Source: Pseudomonadota bacterium (GTDB taxonomy: Bacteria; Pseudomonadota; Gammaproteobacteria; Steroidobacterales; Steroidobacteraceae). Taken from it: DNA of 64,000 bases. Positions 1 to 8,767 of this stretch are shown here, one piece after another (within the stretch, counting starts at the first letter, position 1; each line of letters starts with the position of its first letter). Location: the NCBI GenBank assembly GCA_023417315.1, contig JAEZFW010000028.1, forward strand, positions 1-64,000, read 5' to 3'. The notes beneath the pieces were generated by a model that saw only the letters and a program-made list of their open reading frames with translations, was not told the origin of the DNA and ran no database searches. Both the position numbers and the translations under genes were made by a program.

Positions 1-60
1 CCCCTCCCCCGCCAAAAAAAACCCCCCCGCCCCCCCCGGCGCCCCCCCGCTCCAATCGAC
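1..60. other. Low-complexity C/A/G homopolymer end
   Basis: The first sixty bases are almost entirely runs of C with one run of A, unlike everything else in the window. Ordinary sequence begins just before the pilQ stop codon. This looks like a sequencing or assembly artefact at a contig end, so the true downstream neighbour of pilQ (often aroK-aroB in gammaproteobacteria) cannot be read. Confidence 0.6.
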
Positions 61-74
61 GATCCTCGCGCCTG

Positions 75-2273
75 TTAGTACAGGTTTGCGCCTTCTCGCA
101 GGATACGCGGGGTCACGAAGATCAAGAGCTCGTCCTTGTTGTCTCTGGTGCTGGTCGACTTGAACAACCGGCCGAGCACCGGGACGTCGCCGAGCACCGG
201 GACTTTGTTCTCAGCTTCACGACGCTCGGTTTCGAGAATGCCGCCGAGAACGACCGTCTGACCGTCGTTCACGAGCACCTGAGTGACGATCTCGCGCGTG
301 TCGATGCTTGGGACGAATCCGCCCGTCGCACTCGCTACCAGCTGACCGACACTGTCCTTGGCGACCGTGAGGTCGAGAATGACGCGATTGTCCGGCGTAA
401 TCTGCGGCGTGACCTTAAGGCTCAACACCGCCTTCTTGAACTGAGTGGTCGTCGCGCCGCTCGATGAAGATTCCTGATACGGGATCTCGACGCCTTGTTC
501 GATCGTCGCCTCGCGCTGATTCGCGGTGATCAGACGCGGTGAGGAGATGATCTCTCCCCGGCCTTCAGCCTGGGCAGCCGAGAGCTCCAGGTCGACGATG
601 TAGTCGGAATCGAGCAGAGTAGCAGCGATGCGACCGGCTGGATTGGCGACAGGCAGATTGACCATGTAACGCGAGTCCGGATCTCCTTGGACGAAACCTG
701 GCGTTCCACGCGGATCCGGCGATCCTCGCGTCAGCACGTACTCGTCGTCTTCAGTGACGAAGTTGTTCGCACCGATGATGCCGCCGCCATCGCTGCCGCC
801 GTGATCGAATGCGGCCGTCGCGCCGAAGCGCACGCCGAGCTCGCGCGAGAAGTCATCATTCACGATGACGATACGCGCCTCGATCATGACCTGCCGGACC
901 GGAATGTCGAGCGTCGACACCAAGCGACGAATGTCTGCGAGACGCTCGGAGGTGTCCTGCAGAAGCAAGGTGTTCGTACGCTCATCGATCGCGACGCTGC
1001 CGCGCTCGGAGAGCAACGAGTTGTTCGCACCCGACTTGATCAGCGCGGCCAGATCGCTCGCCTTCGCATAGTTCACTTGCAGATATTCGGTGCGCAGGGG
1101 CGCGAGCTCCTGAGCTTCCGCGCGCGCAGACAAGAGCTCGCGTTCGCGCGCCGCGATCTCAGCGGCCGGCGCGATGTACATGACGTTGCCTTCGCGGCGT
1201 ACGTCGAGGCCCTTCGTGCGCATCACGATGTCGAGCGCCTGGTCCCAGGGCACGTTCTGCAAGCGCAGCGTCACATTACCGCCGACGCTGTCGCTGATGA
1301 CCATGTTCTGGCCGCTCGTGTCGGCGAGCAACTGGAGCACGGCGCGCGTCTCGATATCTTGGAAGTTGAGCGTCAAACGCTCACCGGTGTATTCGCGCTG
1401 ATCCTGAAGCTCAGGCGGCAGCTTCACGACCGGCTTGATTTCGATCGTGTAGACGTTCTCGGATTGATAAGCGAGTTGCTCGTAGTCACCCGAGGCGGCA
1501 ATCACGAGGCGCGTGCCGTCCGCGACACGCAGCGCATCGACCGTGCTCACGGGCGTTGCGAAATCCGTGACGTCGAGGCGCTGCATCAACGATTCCGGCA
1601 GAGCCGCCTTGGCGAAGTTCACGACGATGCGGCCACCTTCCTGTCGCAGATCGGCCTGGGTCTTCGGATCGGAGAGCTCGACGATCACTCGCGCCGATCC
1701 ATCGCTGCCGCGACGGAAATCGATGTTCTGTACGCTGCTCGCACCACCAGCAGCGCGCGGAGCGCGTGTGCTGGGAGCCGCCGTAGCCATGGCCGTAGAA
1801 GGCTCGCCGCCGCCAGCGGCTGCAGCTCGCGAAGCGCCCGCGCCAATCGTCACGACGATCGTGTTGCCCTTCACTTCCGTTTCGTACGGAACGAGGTTGT
1901 CCACGTTCAGGACGACTCTCGTGCGGCCATTCGCTTCCGCGACGTTCACCGTGTCGACCACGCCCTGCTTGACGTCCACGCGACGCGAAGACATCGACAC
2001 CGCGGTGTTCGGCAAATCGAGCGCGATGCGCGCGGGATTGTCCACCGTGAACGTGAGCGGCGTGGGGGCCGCTTCGCTCATGCGCAGCGTGAGCTGCACG
2101 CTGTTGCCGCCCAGGGCGGCAGCGTCGATCGATTCCAGGCGATTTGTGCCTTGGGCGAGCGCGACCTGCGTACCGCAGACGAGCGCCAGCAGGAACACCG
2201 CGACGCGCCCGAGCGCGGGAGGTACTCCATGACGCAGCAGAGTCACAGGTTTCGCGATTATTGAGGAGGACAT
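75..2273 (-). CDS. pilQ: Type IV pilus secretin PilQ
   Basis: Outer-membrane secretin through which the type IV pilus is extruded. The 732-residue product has an N-terminal signal sequence (hydrophobic core about 22-38, ending AQ), two AMIN-type peptidoglycan-binding regions (about 47-150 and 180-280), a short STN/N0 domain (about 302-365, LTLNFQDIETRAVLQLL), a NolW-type N1 repeat (about 393-460) and a C-terminal secretin core ending VFVTPRILREG. Length is normal for PilQ. It is the last gene of the pilMNOPQ operon and starts 19 bp after pilP. The downstream side is lost in the low-complexity contig end. Confidence 0.96.
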   Translation of the reverse strand: MSSSIIAKPVTLLRHGVPPALGRVAVFLLALVCGTQVALAQGTNRLESIDAAALGGNSVQLTLRMSEAAPTPLTFTVDNPARIALDLPNTAVSMSSRRVDVKQGVVDTVNVAEANGRTRVVLNVDNLVPYETEVKGNTIVVTIGAGASRAAAAGGGEPSTAMATAAPSTRAPRAAGGASSVQNIDFRRGSDGSARVIVELSDPKTQADLRQEGGRIVVNFAKAALPESLMQRLDVTDFATPVSTVDALRVADGTRLVIAASGDYEQLAYQSENVYTIEIKPVVKLPPELQDQREYTGERLTLNFQDIETRAVLQLLADTSGQNMVISDSVGGNVTLRLQNVPWDQALDIVMRTKGLDVRREGNVMYIAPAAEIAARERELLSARAEAQELAPLRTEYLQVNYAKASDLAALIKSGANNSLLSERGSVAIDERTNTLLLQDTSERLADIRRLVSTLDIPVRQVMIEARIVIVNDDFSRELGVRFGATAAFDHGGSDGGGIIGANNFVTEDDEYVLTRGSPDPRGTPGFVQGDPDSRYMVNLPVANPAGRIAATLLDSDYIVDLELSAAQAEGRGEIISSPRLITANQREATIEQGVEIPYQESSSSGATTTQFKKAVLSLKVTPQITPDNRVILDLTVAKDSVGQLVASATGGFVPSIDTREIVTQVLVNDGQTVVLGGILETERREAENKVPVLGDVPVLGRLFKSTSTRDNKDELLIFVTPRILREGANLY

Positions 2274-2292
2274 TCTTACTTTCTCCCTGGGA

Positions 2293-2802
2293 TCATTCGG
2301 TCAGTGCCAGCGCCGCTGGACGCTCGATGTATCCGCCGAGACCATCAGGCACGATCTCGATGATTGATATTTTCGTGTTGGTGATGCTGAGGATTCGCCC
2401 GTCGTTCTGCCCCATGAAGCTCCCCGGCAGCACCCGGTGAACCAATCCATCTTTGCCTTGCACGAGGCCGTAGTTGCGACCATGCAGCTGCAACGTGCCG
2501 ACCATGCGCATCGTGTCGAGCGGGAACTGCTCGAGGAACTCGCGCGGGCGCTTCACGTCGGGCCGCACGGCATTCGTAACATCGCCGCGAGCCGGAGCAC
2601 TCGGTACGAAAGGAGAACGCATCGAGCTCGCCTGATACGCGAACGCTTCATAAGGCTTGATCTCGGGCAAAGGCTCGATGCGCTCGCCCGGACGATTCTT
2701 GATCTCTGTGACCTGTTGCTGGAGCTTTTCCATGTCGCTCGCGCAACCGCCCAGCAGCAGCAGCAGCGCAGCAGCAAGCGGAGTTGATCTGGTAGTAAGC
2801 AT
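2293..2802 (-). CDS. pilP: Type IV pilus inner-membrane lipoprotein PilP
   Basis: PilP links the inner-membrane PilNO complex to the periplasmic domains of the PilQ secretin. The 169-residue protein has a lipoprotein signal with lipobox LGGC (Cys20), a flexible Pro-rich segment with the usual PYEAFAY and RSPFVP motifs, and a C-terminal beta-sandwich HR domain (about 95-165: MRMVGTL, GLVHRV, YIERPAAL). Length and gene order are standard. It lies 40 bp after pilO and 19 bp before pilQ. Confidence 0.95.
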   Translation of the reverse strand: MLTTRSTPLAAALLLLLGGCASDMEKLQQQVTEIKNRPGERIEPLPEIKPYEAFAYQASSMRSPFVPSAPARGDVTNAVRPDVKRPREFLEQFPLDTMRMVGTLQLHGRNYGLVQGKDGLVHRVLPGSFMGQNDGRILSITNTKISIIEIVPDGLGGYIERPAALALTE

Positions 2803-2842
2803 GGCTCTTCAGTTCTGTTGATTATCGGGAAAGCTGCTCGTC

Positions 2843-3454
2843 TCAGCTTTGCTCTTCCTCATCCAGATAGCGATACGTTTTCGCAGTTACATCGAGCTGC
2901 AGCTGATCGGTGCCTGTTCCGGTCGCGGCCACAGGTTTGATCTCGACGTCATGCAGCGTCACGATGCGAGGCAGCGCCGCGATCCCGCTTACGAAAGCTC
3001 CGATGGCATGGAACGTCCCCGTGAGCCGCATCTTGATAGGCAGCTCCGCATAGAAGTCTTTGTTGATCTGCTGACTCGGCTGGAACAACTTCTGATCGAG
3101 TCCGGCGCCGGATCCCTGTTGCGAGATATCGGTCAGCAAGCTCGGGACTTCCGTCTTGTTCGGGAGCTTGCGCAGCATCGCGCCGAACGACTGCTCCATC
3201 TCCGCAAGCTGCGCCTTGTACGCATCGAGATTCGCTGCCTTGCGCGCCTTCTGCTCGAGCGTCGCGAGCAGCTGTTGCTCTTCGGCCCGTGCCGTATCCA
3301 GCTCCGGCTTCTTCGGCTTCCACGCCAGGAGATAAGCCATGAGCACGACCGCGACGATGAAGATCAAGCCGATTGCGCCCAAGCGGAAGGGCAGCGGCCA
3401 ACGTCCTGGATCGTTCGGATCCAGCTCTCTCATTTGGTCGAGAATGTTGCTCAT
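2843..3454 (-). CDS. pilO: Type IV pilus inner-membrane protein PilO
   Basis: PilO pairs with PilN to form the inner-membrane alignment subcomplex. I start it at the ATG whose bases overlap the pilN stop (ATGA), giving 203 residues; the open frame continues upstream into pilN, but that extension lacks PilO character. One transmembrane helix lies at about 26-45 after the conserved LDPNDPGRWP-LPFR segment, followed by a coiled coil (about 50-90) and a ferredoxin-like C-terminal domain. The 4-base overlap implies translational coupling with pilN. Confidence 0.93.
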   Translation of the reverse strand: MSNILDQMRELDPNDPGRWPLPFRLGAIGLIFIVAVVLMAYLLAWKPKKPELDTARAEEQQLLATLEQKARKAANLDAYKAQLAEMEQSFGAMLRKLPNKTEVPSLLTDISQQGSGAGLDQKLFQPSQQINKDFYAELPIKMRLTGTFHAIGAFVSGIAALPRIVTLHDVEIKPVAATGTGTDQLQLDVTAKTYRYLDEEEQS

Positions 3455-4032
3455 TGCCCACCCGTTGAAGCGACGGCTTCCGTTTTCGGCAGCAGCGGAT
3501 TTTCTTGCGCGACGTTCAAGGTGAATTCCGAGCCGGAATCCGTGGCTCCCTTCGTCTCGAGGATGTCGAGAGAGGGATCCGTCAGCCATTCCGAGGAATC
3601 GAGGTTGCGCATGTACGAGGCGACGCGCGTGCTCGACTGCGCAAGCCCCTTGAGTTGAATCTTGCGGTCGGTCTGTTTGATCTGAGTTAGATAGATACCG
3701 TCAGGCAGCGTACGCACGAGCTGGTCGAACACGTGCACGATCTCAGGACGGCTGCGCTCGAGTTGCTCGATCACTTGCATGCGTGCCAACAGGCGCTGCT
3801 TCTGCTGCTCGAGGCCAAGAATCTCCGCGATCTGCTTATCGAGCTGCGCGATCTCGCCTTTCAAGTAGTTGTTGCGCTCGTTCTGGTTGTCGATCGCATT
3901 TTGCATCTGCAGATTGACTGCGAATGCGATGACGCCGGCGAACAGGAGCGCGCCTATGGCGCCTGCGCCGAACTCTTGCCGGCGCTGCTTGCGCTCGGCT
4001 TCTCGCCATGGAATGAGGTTGATTCTTGGCAT
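3451..4032 (-). CDS. pilN: Type IV pilus inner-membrane protein PilN
   Basis: PilN carries the short cytoplasmic motif that docks onto PilM; here the 193-residue protein begins MPRINLIPWREAER, a clear match to the family signature. A single transmembrane helix (about 22-41) is followed by a coiled coil (about 45-85) and a periplasmic ferredoxin-like domain. The stop overlaps the pilO start by four bases, and the gene starts one base after the pilM stop, so pilM-N-O are tightly coupled. Confidence 0.95.
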   Translation of the reverse strand: MPRINLIPWREAERKQRRQEFGAGAIGALLFAGVIAFAVNLQMQNAIDNQNERNNYLKGEIAQLDKQIAEILGLEQQKQRLLARMQVIEQLERSRPEIVHVFDQLVRTLPDGIYLTQIKQTDRKIQLKGLAQSSTRVASYMRNLDSSEWLTDPSLDILETKGATDSGSEFTLNVAQENPLLPKTEAVASTGGQ

Positions 4033-4033
4033 G

Positions 4034-5095
4034 TCAGTCGAAGCTCCTCAGTGCCAGACCGCAGGCCGTCAGCAAGGCCGTCGCGTCCTTCTTCACAGCT
4101 TGGGCCTTTGCCTTCTGGCTGACTTTCATTTGTCCGAGCGGATCGCCACGCTGCGATTCGATGCCGACGCGGCTTTGAATCATCTCCGCCGCCCCAGCGA
4201 TGTTCGCGCAGCCACCGCAAATCAGGATCTGCTCGGGTTGCTCGCGGCCCGCGCCCGAGGCGAGGAAGAATTGCAGCGAGCGGCTGACCTGCTGACACAT
4301 ATCGTCGATGAATGGCCCGAGAACTTCAGTCTCGTAATTGCCCGGCAACCCGCCTTCCTTCTTTGCACGGCCAGCTTCTTCCATGCTGAGGCCGTACGTG
4401 CGCATGACTTCTTCCGTGAGCTGCTGTCCACCGAATGCGAAGTCGCGCGTGTAGATGACCTTCAGGTCGCGCAGTACGCTGAACGTCGTGCTGCTGGCGC
4501 CGAAGTCGACGACCGCAATAACCCGGCCCAGACCTCCGTCCGGCATTTGATGAGTCAACAAGCGGCAGGCGTTCTCGAGTGCGAAGGCTTCCACGTCGAC
4601 GATCTTGGCCGTTAAGCCCGCGGCGGCACAGGCGGCGACGCGTTGCTCGACGTTCTCCGAGCGTGTCGCGACGAGAAGCACATCGAGCATGTCGGGATCC
4701 TTCTCCGACGGACCGATCACTTCGAAGTCGAAGCTGACTTCTTCCATCGGGAAGGGAATGTATTGATCGGCCTGCATCTCGACCTGCCCCTCGAGCTCGT
4801 TCTCGCTCAAGGTGCGGGGCATTTGAATGACCTTCGTGATTGCGGCATCGCCGCTGATCGCCACGGCGGCATCCTTCGCGCGTGCGCCAGAACGCTTAAC
4901 CGCGCGCTTGATGGCTTCGCCTACGGCGCTCGCATCGACGATCGCCTTTTCATTGATCGAATTCGGTGGAGTGGCCTCGGCCGCGTACGATTCCACGCGG
5001 TATTGGCCTCCACTCATGCTGAGCTCGATCAGCTTCACCGAGGAGGTGGTGATGTCCAATCCGATCAGCGGTCGGGATTTGGCGGTAAAAAGCAC
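4034..5095 (-). CDS. pilM: Type IV pilus assembly ATPase-fold protein PilM
   Basis: Cytoplasmic actin/FtsA-like protein that binds the PilN N-terminus and connects the envelope complex to the pilus motors. The 353-residue protein shows the actin-type phosphate 1 motif (GLDITTSSVKLIEL, about 12-25), phosphate 2 (VVDFGASSTTFSVL) and a late ICGGCAN adenosine-type motif. The start is GTG, chosen because AGAGGAAC lies 5-9 bases upstream. It is the first gene of the pilMNOPQ operon and is divergent from the PBP1A gene, a conserved gammaproteobacterial arrangement. Confidence 0.95.
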   Translation of the reverse strand: MLFTAKSRPLIGLDITTSSVKLIELSMSGGQYRVESYAAEATPPNSINEKAIVDASAVGEAIKRAVKRSGARAKDAAVAISGDAAITKVIQMPRTLSENELEGQVEMQADQYIPFPMEEVSFDFEVIGPSEKDPDMLDVLLVATRSENVEQRVAACAAAGLTAKIVDVEAFALENACRLLTHQMPDGGLGRVIAVVDFGASSTTFSVLRDLKVIYTRDFAFGGQQLTEEVMRTYGLSMEEAGRAKKEGGLPGNYETEVLGPFIDDMCQQVSRSLQFFLASGAGREQPEQILICGGCANIAGAAEMIQSRVGIESQRGDPLGQMKVSQKAKAQAVKKDATALLTACGLALRSFD

Positions 5096-5532
5096 GCTAG
5101 TTCCTCTTCTGGATCAGACACTTAGGTCACGATCAGAGATCGGGCACGAAACACGGGCGGCAACTATATACAGCGGTGAGTTAAGTTGAATGTGAGCAGC
5201 CTCACGAAATACCATCGCGACATTCCCGCAGGAAAACGGCCATTTTTTACTTGGATTCGCATTGCCCATACCTGCGGCGGCACAACGTGCTGTCGATTCA
5301 GAGCCTTGCACCGGACTAGGTGACTACCCGGAGTTCGTTTTTGTCGTAATCACGGAACGACACTCAGGCCTGAAGGACCAATACTCGTATCATCCGCCTG
5401 CACCCGCTCTTATAAGGCGCTGCCCTCTGGACTGCTGGGACGCACCGATCATTTCGAGGATAGGTCTCGGAATGCGGACTACTATTGCACAAGGTATTTT
5501 TGCGAGGCAAGGACTTAGGCTTTCTTCTTATT
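5096..5532. other. Divergent pilM / PBP1A intergenic region
   Basis: About 390-440 bp with no supported gene. It should hold promoters for both the pil operon and the PBP1A gene. A small inverted repeat GTGAG-CAGC-CTCAC lies at 5192-5205. No strong RNA structure or repeat was seen. Confidence 0.5.
5163..5190 (-). promoter_or_regulatory. Candidate sigma-70 promoter for pilMNOPQ
   Basis: On the minus strand a TATAGT -10-like hexamer (5163-5168) is preceded at 16 bases by TTCAAC (5185-5190). The -10 matches five of six consensus bases but the -35 only three of six, so this is a weak call based on position about 70 bp upstream of pilM. Confidence 0.28.
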
Positions 5533-8010
5533 ATGCGATCTCATCTACGATCCCCCCTTCGCCTGGCACTCGCGGCCTTGGTCGTCCTTCTCGGTTCGGC
5601 GACCCTCGCGCTGCTTGGCTCCTACCAATACCTACGGCCAGCACTTCCCGATGTCACAGCGATCAAGGACATCCGTCTGCAGGTGCCGCTGCGTGTGTAT
5701 AGCCGCGACGGGAAGCTGATCGCGCAATTCGGTGAGCAGCGACGCATCCCGCTCGCGTTCGATGCGATTCCTTCGCAGCTTGTCAATGCCGTGCTCGCGG
5801 CCGAAGACGACAACTTCTTCCGGCACGGCGGCATCGATTACCCAGGCTTCGCTCGCGCGCTGTTTCGACACTTGATGTCCGGCGAACGCGGCGAAGGCGG
5901 CGGCACGATCACCATGCAGCTCGCGCGCGGCATCTTCCTCACGCCGGACAAAACCTATCGACGCAAGCTGCAGGAGATGTTTCTTGCCGTGCGCATCGAA
6001 CAAGAGCTGACCAAGCAAGAGATCCTTGCGCTCTACATGAACAAGATGTTCCTGGGGCAACGCGCTTACGGCGTAGGCGCTGCAGCAGAAGTTTATTTCG
6101 GCAAGACGGTCGATCAACTCACGTTGCCTGAAATCGCGCTCATCGCCGGGACGTTCCGTCTGCCCTCACGTGACAATCCGATCGCAAACGCCGATCTCGC
6201 ACGACAGCGCCGCGCTTACGTCTTGCGGCGGATGCGTGAGAAAGAGTTCATCACGAAAGACGAACATGATGCTGCGGCGGTCGCGGCGGTCGAGTCGAAG
6301 CTGCATGGACCTGCGGTCGAAGTCGAAGCTCCGTACATCGCGGAAATGGCGCGCGCCGCGCTGCTGGAACGCTTCGGACCAGAAGCTTATACAGCCGGCT
6401 ATGAAGCAGTCACGACGGTCGACAGCCGTTTGCAACGCGCTGCGGTGACGGCGCTGCGCGCGGCGCTGCTGGATTACGACCAACGTCATGGCTATCGCGG
6501 TCCACTCGGACGCGTAACGCTCGCAGAGAAGGCAACCGAAAAGGAGTGGACGCAAGCACTGGAAGACTTTGCGCCGCGCGCCGGCTTGGAACCGGCGGTC
6601 ATCGTGAAAGTCGGGGAAAAGGATGCACTTGCCTACTCGCGCCCGCACGGGCGCGTGTCGCTCAAGTGGGAGGCGATCAGCTGGGCACGCGAACCGCGAC
6701 CTGATGGAAGCGTCGGACCGACGCTTCAACGCGCGAGCGATGTGCTCGCCGTGGGCGATGTCATCTATATCGTGCAAGAAAGAAGCGGCGCATGGCGGAT
6801 GGTTCAGATGCCAGAAGCGCAAGGCGCATTCGTTGCGCTTGATCCTCAGGATGGTGCCGTCTCTGCGCTCATCGGTGGGTTCGACTACTACGCGAGTAAT
6901 TACAATCGCGCGGTTCAAGCGCGCCGCCAACCAGGCTCCGCATTCAAGCCGTTCCTTTATTCTGCTGCGCTCGACCAGGGCTTCACGCCGGCGAGCATCG
7001 TGAACGATGCCCCGCTCGTGATCGAAGATCCCACGCTCGAAGCGAGCTGGCGGCCACAGAACAATACGCGCGAGTTCCGTGGGCCGATGCGCCTGCGCGA
7101 AGCGCTGGTGCGCTCGCGCAATCTCGTATCCATTCGCGTCATGCACGCGCTTGGCCCCGCGTACGCGACGCGTTTCATCCAACGCTTTGGGTTTCCCGAG
7201 AACTCACTGCCACGCAACCTGTCGCTCGCGCTCGGCACGGCTTCGGTTTCGCCGCTCGAGATGGCGAGGGGATATGCAGTTTTCGCGAACGGCGGGTTCC
7301 TCGTGGAACCGTATTATCTGCAGCGTGTCTTCGGACCCGATGGTTCGATGGTCTTCGAAGCCGAACCGCAGTACGTATGCGCCGAGTGCCTGCAGCCTCC
7401 CGTCGACTTATCGGCAGCGGCCGATCTGCTCGATGCGCCGATTCACGTGCAACAGACCGACGAATCTCGTTGGGGTGGACTCAATTACTTGGACGACAAG
7501 CGGCTCGCGCCGAGCGCGATCTCATCGCAGAACAGCTATTTGATGAGCGACATGATGCGTGATGTCGTCGCCCGAGGGACGGCCGTGCGCGCGCGACAGC
7601 TCAATCGCTCGGACCTCGCAGGCAAAACCGGTACGACAAACGATCGACGCGACGCTTGGTTCTGCGGCTACAACTCGCGACTCGTGGGCGCCGCGTGGGT
7701 GGGCTTCGATCAAGAACGTTCGCTCGGCCCGGGCGAGGAGGGCAGTCGAACGGCGCTGCCTATGTGGATTTACTTCATGTCCGAAGCCCTCGCCGGCGTC
7801 CCTGAGCAACGCATGCAGCCGCCGCCGGGGCTCATATCCATGCGCATTTCCGCAGACACGGGCTTTGCGGCGAGACCTGGCGAACCCAATGCCATCTTCG
7901 AAACGTTTATGGCAGGACACCTGCCGCCGGAAGCGCCCTCTGATGGTTCGATGCCTATCGATTTCGGAACGGACGCCGAGCAAGCGGACGGCGATGACTC
8001 GCTATTCTGA
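5533..8010 (+). CDS. mrcA: Penicillin-binding protein 1A, class A
   Basis: Bifunctional peptidoglycan glycosyltransferase and transpeptidase. From the ATG at 5533 it is 825 residues; a TTG 48 bases upstream is possible, but the ATG gives the normal short cytoplasmic tail before the membrane anchor (about 9-30). The glycosyltransferase domain has EDDNFFRHGGID (Glu91) and GGGTITMQLAR. The transpeptidase domain has SAFK (Ser469, Lys472) and KTGT (Lys698). An OB-like insert lies between them, as in PBP1A (also called PonA). Divergent from pilM, as in Pseudomonas and relatives. Confidence 0.95.
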   Translation: MRSHLRSPLRLALAALVVLLGSATLALLGSYQYLRPALPDVTAIKDIRLQVPLRVYSRDGKLIAQFGEQRRIPLAFDAIPSQLVNAVLAAEDDNFFRHGGIDYPGFARALFRHLMSGERGEGGGTITMQLARGIFLTPDKTYRRKLQEMFLAVRIEQELTKQEILALYMNKMFLGQRAYGVGAAAEVYFGKTVDQLTLPEIALIAGTFRLPSRDNPIANADLARQRRAYVLRRMREKEFITKDEHDAAAVAAVESKLHGPAVEVEAPYIAEMARAALLERFGPEAYTAGYEAVTTVDSRLQRAAVTALRAALLDYDQRHGYRGPLGRVTLAEKATEKEWTQALEDFAPRAGLEPAVIVKVGEKDALAYSRPHGRVSLKWEAISWAREPRPDGSVGPTLQRASDVLAVGDVIYIVQERSGAWRMVQMPEAQGAFVALDPQDGAVSALIGGFDYYASNYNRAVQARRQPGSAFKPFLYSAALDQGFTPASIVNDAPLVIEDPTLEASWRPQNNTREFRGPMRLREALVRSRNLVSIRVMHALGPAYATRFIQRFGFPENSLPRNLSLALGTASVSPLEMARGYAVFANGGFLVEPYYLQRVFGPDGSMVFEAEPQYVCAECLQPPVDLSAAADLLDAPIHVQQTDESRWGGLNYLDDKRLAPSAISSQNSYLMSDMMRDVVARGTAVRARQLNRSDLAGKTGTTNDRRDAWFCGYNSRLVGAAWVGFDQERSLGPGEEGSRTALPMWIYFMSEALAGVPEQRMQPPPGLISMRISADTGFAARPGEPNAIFETFMAGHLPPEAPSDGSMPIDFGTDAEQADGDDSLF

Positions 8011-8079
8011 TTGCGGTCGTCGAGCCGTGCCGCTCGAGGAGCGAGCACGGCACGCGGCGCTTCGATCCGGAGTACGCAC

Positions 8080-8709
8080 ATGACCAAGCGAACCAATCCG
8101 CGCGCGGAACAATTGCGACGCGCGCTCGCACAAGAAGCCGCGCGCATCATGGCGGAGCAAGGCATCGACGATTTCGGTTTAGCAAAACGCAAGGCTGCAG
8201 AGCGCCTCGGTGCAACGGATATCTCCGTACTACCGAAGAATACGGAAATCGAGGAAGCACTTGCGACCCATCACCGCCTTTTCGAGTTCAACACCCACTC
8301 TTCGGCCTTGAGCAGTTTGCGCGAAACCGCGCTGCGGGCGATGCGCTTGTTGGAACGTTTCGAGCCAAGGCTCGTAGGGCCCGTATTGAGCGGCACGGCG
8401 TCGGCCCATTCGGAGATCACGCTGCACTTGTTCGCGGAAGGCAGCGAGCCGGTGGCGCTGCATCTCATGGAACGAGGCATTCCACATCGCATCGGTGAGC
8501 GGCGCATGCGCTACGAGCCCGATCGCTTGGTCACGTATCCCGTCGTACAGTTCGTCGCCGGACAAACTGAGATCGATGCGATCGTGTTTCCGATCAACGG
8601 TATCCGCCAATCGCCGTCGAGCCCTGTCGACGGACGGCCGATGCGACGAGCGGATGCGTCAGAGCTCGAGTCGCTCCTCGCAACCGAGGAGCGCGAAGGA
8701 TTTTATTGA
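8080..8709 (+). CDS. Conserved protein of unknown function
   Basis: A 209-residue soluble protein with no signal or membrane segment. I start it at the ATG 8 bases after a GGAG, not at the upstream in-frame start. The N-terminal third is helical and basic (RAEQLRRALAQEAARIMAEQ, then DFGLAKRKAAERLG). The remainder looks alpha/beta, with an SEITLHLF strand and a later DAIVFP strand, loosely reminiscent of small nucleotidyltransferase-fold proteins, but the catalytic residues are not clear. It lies 69 bp downstream of the PBP1A gene and may be cotranscribed. Function not assigned. Confidence 0.75.
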   Translation: MTKRTNPRAEQLRRALAQEAARIMAEQGIDDFGLAKRKAAERLGATDISVLPKNTEIEEALATHHRLFEFNTHSSALSSLRETALRAMRLLERFEPRLVGPVLSGTASAHSEITLHLFAEGSEPVALHLMERGIPHRIGERRMRYEPDRLVTYPVVQFVAGQTEIDAIVFPINGIRQSPSSPVDGRPMRRADASELESLLATEEREGFY

Positions 8710-8719
8710 GCGACCTGGA

Positions 8720-8757
8720 GTGTGAGGAGTCGCTTCCGCGACGGTTACACCTCACAC
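8720..8757. terminator. Long inverted repeat between convergent genes
   Basis: GTGTGAGG at 8720-8727 pairs perfectly with CCTCACAC at 8750-8757, and an inner stem GTCGC/GCGAC stacks inside it. It sits between the convergent stops at 8709 and 8768, the expected place for a bidirectional terminator. Neither side has a convincing T-run, so intrinsic termination is uncertain. Confidence 0.5.
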
Positions 8758-8767
8758 GTGATGGTCC

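Noticed and set aside
687..2264. 525-codon open frame on the plus strand
   Set aside because: It lies entirely antisense to pilQ, whose secretin domains are unmistakable; its product is Arg/His-rich with no family character. A codon-bias shadow.
5160..5175. CTGTATATAG on the minus strand, a LexA half-site-like sequence upstream of pilM
   Set aside because: The second half (CAG at the right spacing) is missing; better read as a -10 region.
6166..7182. 338-codon open frame on the minus strand
   Set aside because: Antisense to the PBP1A transpeptidase region; no recognisable domains.
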